From Cristatella mucedo (lineage: Eukaryota > Bryozoa > Phylactolaemata > Cristatellidae), in contig WPIO01000004.1 of NCBI GenBank assembly GCA_009760855.2, forward strand, positions 8,754,001-8,818,000: DNA of 64,000 nucleotides. The letters are read 5' to 3'. The notes beneath the pieces were generated by a model. The model did not search any database and was not told where the DNA came from. It worked only from the letters and a program-made list of their open reading frames with translations. Position 1 is the stretch's first letter; each line of letters starts with the position of its first letter. This document shows, piece by piece, positions 49,876 to 64,000 of the stretch. Both the position numbers and the translations under genes were made by a program.

Positions 49876-50730
49876 TTTACAGCTGTATTCACACATATCC
49901 TTGCGAACTTGTATTGATGTACTGCGTTGCTAGATTGCATACAAAGGCACTAGCAAACACTTTCCAGTCAAACTGTCACCGGAAGGCATGTTTATAGGGG
50001 CAACACAGGAGACAAGTGACCAGAACTGCCCTGGTCGGAGTTAATCGGCATGCTGCCTCCTGAGTATTGCTCGAAAGTTCGGACCAGTCTTGACTGCCAC
50101 AGTTGTATTTCCAAAATATACATTCAGATATGAACCCGCGAACCAGAAACTGTCGGCGACCTGTTGCTTTCTTGCTGAAGTTTGCACATTGCACTGCATT
50201 ACCATCCGATTGCAGGCCAAAAAAGTGTGATTTAAATTGACGTTCAACCATACATAGCACACTGTTTGTACAAGACCGGCAGCTTAATATGATAAGGGCA
50301 TGACTATGCATATTCTCACGAAGTAGCATTTTTTTTAAAGCCATGCAAGTTTCTTCTAGTTATGCATATGGGCAATTGATCAACAGTTAGATGAAGAGCC
50401 AACTAAATTTTACTAAATTTTACTAGCAGCGTTGCCATCCGATGGACTAAGTAAAGACAGTAAGCAAAACACAATTGCGTTACTTAATGTCGACTCAGGG
50501 TTATCTCTCAACTTGCAGCTCGTACAAATAGTCTGGAGATTGCATAGCCATAGAGATAGTGTGAGTATCCCTTGAGTGAGGAGTTCCCAGCAGCAGCTAG
50601 CTCCAGTGCTGTGCGATGCAAGGCACAGGATCAATAGCTCAGTAGTAGGGCTAGATCACATTCGAGTACATACACGTGAATGACATTGAAATGGAAAATT
50701 GAGGACGAGCTTCAAGCCCCGAGCTATAAC

Positions 50731-50736
50731 TTTATT
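50731..50736 (-). terminator. PCBD1 poly(A) signal candidate AATAAA
   Basis: The + strand TTTATT reads AATAAA on the - strand, about 147 bp downstream of the PCBD1 stop. Confidence 0.5.
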
Positions 50737-50882
50737 CTCATTCTCTATAATGCAGGTGCTCGGCTACCATCTACGGTAAGCTACAGTTTCACGAGACGCA
50801 GCAGAAAAACTTCCGCCTGCAAAGGTCGCAGGGCAAAGGTCGAAGCATTATCGACAGAGCATGGAATGCAGCAACACTTCAT

Positions 50883-62223
<11,341 letters not shown>

Positions 62224-62560
62224 GGCAGTCCTTCGGAAAGGCTCGGCGCAACGTGGAGCGAGCAAACACGAGAACGTTCCAGCGCGAAGGGCGGCAGCGG
62301 CACGGTGCGCACAAAGCGAGACGAGCGCCATTGGTAGGCGGTCTGCCGGTGCTCACGGCGAGGGCGAATCAAACTCGCCGCCTCCGCGTTCGCGGGGACG
62401 CCCATTGCTGACGTCCGCAGGTCGCAATCGCTCGCGCTCCGCTCGACCCCGGTACCTCGGCGAGCTGGTGAAGCCGGCGGCTGACTCGGCGTAGTAGTCT
62501 GCTTTGTTCGTGCATACTTTGCGTGCTAACGCCTGTTTACGCGTGCGCACTTCAGTGGAT
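62224..62560 (-). promoter_or_regulatory. CpG-rich PCBD1 5'UTR/promoter region
   Basis: Dense CpG with a CCAAT box on the - strand (+ strand ATTGG at 62330-62334), about 107 bp upstream of the ATG. No TATA box recognised. CpG richness extends on the other side to about 61.4 kb. Confidence 0.45.
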
Positions 62561-63115
62561 GTTACTAAACGGTGGGGGGTTCCAATAACCGGTAGTTATA
62601 GTTATAACCAGCGTACGCACGTGCAAAATGACAGAAAATTGCACGGGGCTTCTGTTTCGTATCCAGTCTCTCCGGCGTGTTATTCCTAGCTCTACTGGTG
62701 AACGGCTGCAGCTTCGCGAATTCGCCGCTCCTCCTTTTTCCAGTCTCTCCGGCTCTCCGTTGTTACTGGCCGGAGAACTACTTTTCCTGTCAGCTTCCGC
62801 CGATGCCGGATCGCGATGGCTATTCATTCAACAAGTTGAATGGCTGCGAATTTAAAGTCAAGCATTAATATACAGCCATTTAAAATTATTGTTAAGCAAA
62901 AAGGACCGCAGCGAAAATGTAAATCCCATGATTATTTAACTCTCAAATCGGCCAGCTTTTCAATGTGCCAACTCATCCGGTCCAAGCGAAAACTCCAGAG
63001 GCACCAGTCGACAAATCAGGCGGCGACAGCACAGGGGCTCGTAGTGCCGAGACCACCAAATGCTAGAATGCAGTATCCCGGGTTTTCCCCACAAAATCAC
63101 GTGCATTTTCGCATG
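62561..63115. other. No confirmed gene; one protein-like frame
   Basis: A + strand frame without ATG (62632-62868) contains GVLFLALLVNGCSFANSPLL, resembling a signal sequence, and ends DGYSFNKLNGCEFKVKH. It could be a terminal exon of a divergent gene or chance. Nothing else was recognised. Confidence 0.2.
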
Positions 63116-63121
63116 AGCGTT

Positions 63122-63611
63122 CAGGGTTCGACGAATTACCGCAATCCACTCTAATTCGGCTAGCAACGACCAGACGTAAGCGTTGCCGAGCTCCAGATAT
63201 TGCAGACTTTTTGGAGCTGTTCGCAGCAGATTTGGGGTGAATTTGACGAGAACTAGAATGAATTGCGGTAGGCTGCGGTACGCGCGTCCGGCGTCAAAGC
63301 TCATTTGCATGAGTGTGCATGCGCTCAGCGACATAAAATTTTGTGGACAGATAAATTCGAACGTGTACTACAATATCAGCGCAAAATTTGAGCTCGGCAA
63401 CGCTTACGTCTGGTCGTTGTTAGCCTAATTAGAGTGGATTGCGGTGGATTGCGGTTAAGGTGCTCGCCCCCGACCAAGGTCTGGCTGAGGTCGTGGGCTC
63501 GAGCCCGGAGGCATATGTGAAGCGCCTGAATAGAGATTAAGTTCTCTTGGGGCGCTATACAAATGAATTATATATATATATATATATATTGCGGTAATTC
63601 GTCGAACCCTG
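63122..63611. mobile_element. Foldback/MITE with 70-bp inverted arms, split by SINE1
   Basis: The left arm (63122-63193) begins CAGGGTTCGACGAATTACCG and runs through GACCAGACGTAAGCGTTGCC. Its reverse complement forms the right arm at 63388-63443 and 63589-63611. Both ends are flanked by AGCGTT (63116-63121 and 63612-63617), a direct target duplication. CAGGG...CCCTG ends recall hAT-type termini. A SINE1 sits inside the right arm. Confidence 0.85.
63446..63588 (+). mobile_element. SINE1 copy, 5'-truncated, inserted in a MITE arm
   Basis: Starts ggttaaggtgctcgcccccg (box A partly kept). Box B is ggtcgtgggctcgagccc, the hairpin is intact (63522-63555: gcgcc...ggcgc around agagattaagttctct), then a (TA)n tail. 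ATTGCGGT occurs at both edges and fits a target duplication. Confidence 0.93.
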
Positions 63612-63617
63612 AGCGTT

Positions 63618-64000
63618 CCCACGAAATGGCCTTCAATAGCTCTTCTACTTTACAGGAACCGAGGCCGGTGACATTTAGCTATGAATGCCGCTTGAACTGC
63701 TGCTGGAAAAACATGTCGTCATGAAATGTGTGCATTGGGCATCTTACTCGTTCCACATCCACGTGCACCCATATTAGCCCTTCTAGACTACTTCTGTTTC
63801 CCCCGAGCCCCTCTCAGGTGACTGTGGGGCTTCCGGATAAAGCCTGGGCCTGGGGTTAAAGGCTGGGTTAAAGAGCGGCTCTGGAGGCGCGTCCGGTCGC
63901 GGGACTTTTGCGAACTACTCCAGGCTCTGCTCTCATGACTGTGAGGAGAGGCTTTTCCATCAAACGACGAGTTCTCAAGATGCCGCCGTTCAGCTCGCCA
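63618..64000. other. No gene recognised (window end)
   Basis: Mixed sequence with no long open frame and no recognised motif or repeat. Confidence 0.4.

Larger units (their letters stand above)
45241..50730. other. Intergenic region between TTC12 and PCBD1
   Basis: Repeat-rich DNA with no host gene recognised. It holds two SINE1 copies, two SINE2 copies, LINE-A pieces on both strands and a pogo/Tigger-like remnant (listed separately). The stretches 47500-48090 and 49050-49690 show nothing recognisable. Confidence 0.5.

Overview
The window is nuclear DNA from an animal, most likely a marine-type invertebrate; I cannot name the species. The evidence is three intron-rich metazoan genes with GT-AG introns, dense microsatellites, non-LTR retrotransposon debris and tRNA-derived SINEs. 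There is no bacterial, organellar or viral gene organisation.

Three genes were reconstructed exon by exon, with splice phases that match at every junction. (1) An AMP deaminase closest to AMPD2 lies on + (14 exons, about 3.8-18.2 kb). It has the zinc/catalytic motifs [13 protein letters not shown] and SLSTDDP. (2) TTC12, the TPR plus armadillo-repeat factor for cytoplasmic preassembly of ciliary dynein arms, lies on - (16 exons, 43,966 down to 21,066, 758 residues). It is convergent with AMPD2. (3) PCBD1, pterin-4a-carbinolamine dehydratase, lies on - (4 exons, 62,223 down to 50,883, 104 residues). Its first coding exon carries only the start codon.

The genes belong to unrelated processes (purine nucleotide balance, motile cilia, tetrahydrobiopterin recycling) and look like neighbours, not a pathway cluster. 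CpG-rich segments lie upstream of AMPD2 (about 3.4-3.78 kb) and PCBD1 (about 61.4-62.6 kb). Another, with no recognised gene, lies at 44.8-45.24 kb. The TTC12 promoter has an X-box-like site framed by two ETS-like sites just upstream of the ATG.

The rest is mobile and simple repeat. LINE-A (L2/CR1-like) leaves many 3' fragments and some reverse transcriptase pieces. LINE-B is a second non-LTR family. SINE1 (six copies) carries a 3' tail that matches the LINE-A 3' stem-loop, so the two look like a SINE/LINE partnership. SINE2 has a similar tRNA-like head but a different tail. There are also two foldback/MITE elements (one split by a SINE1 copy), a pogo/Tigger-like remnant, two strong palindromes, a 35-bp minisatellite and long (CTG), (CA), (GT), (AG), (TA) and (TACA) tracts. 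No rRNA genes, CRISPR arrays or intact tRNA genes were seen.
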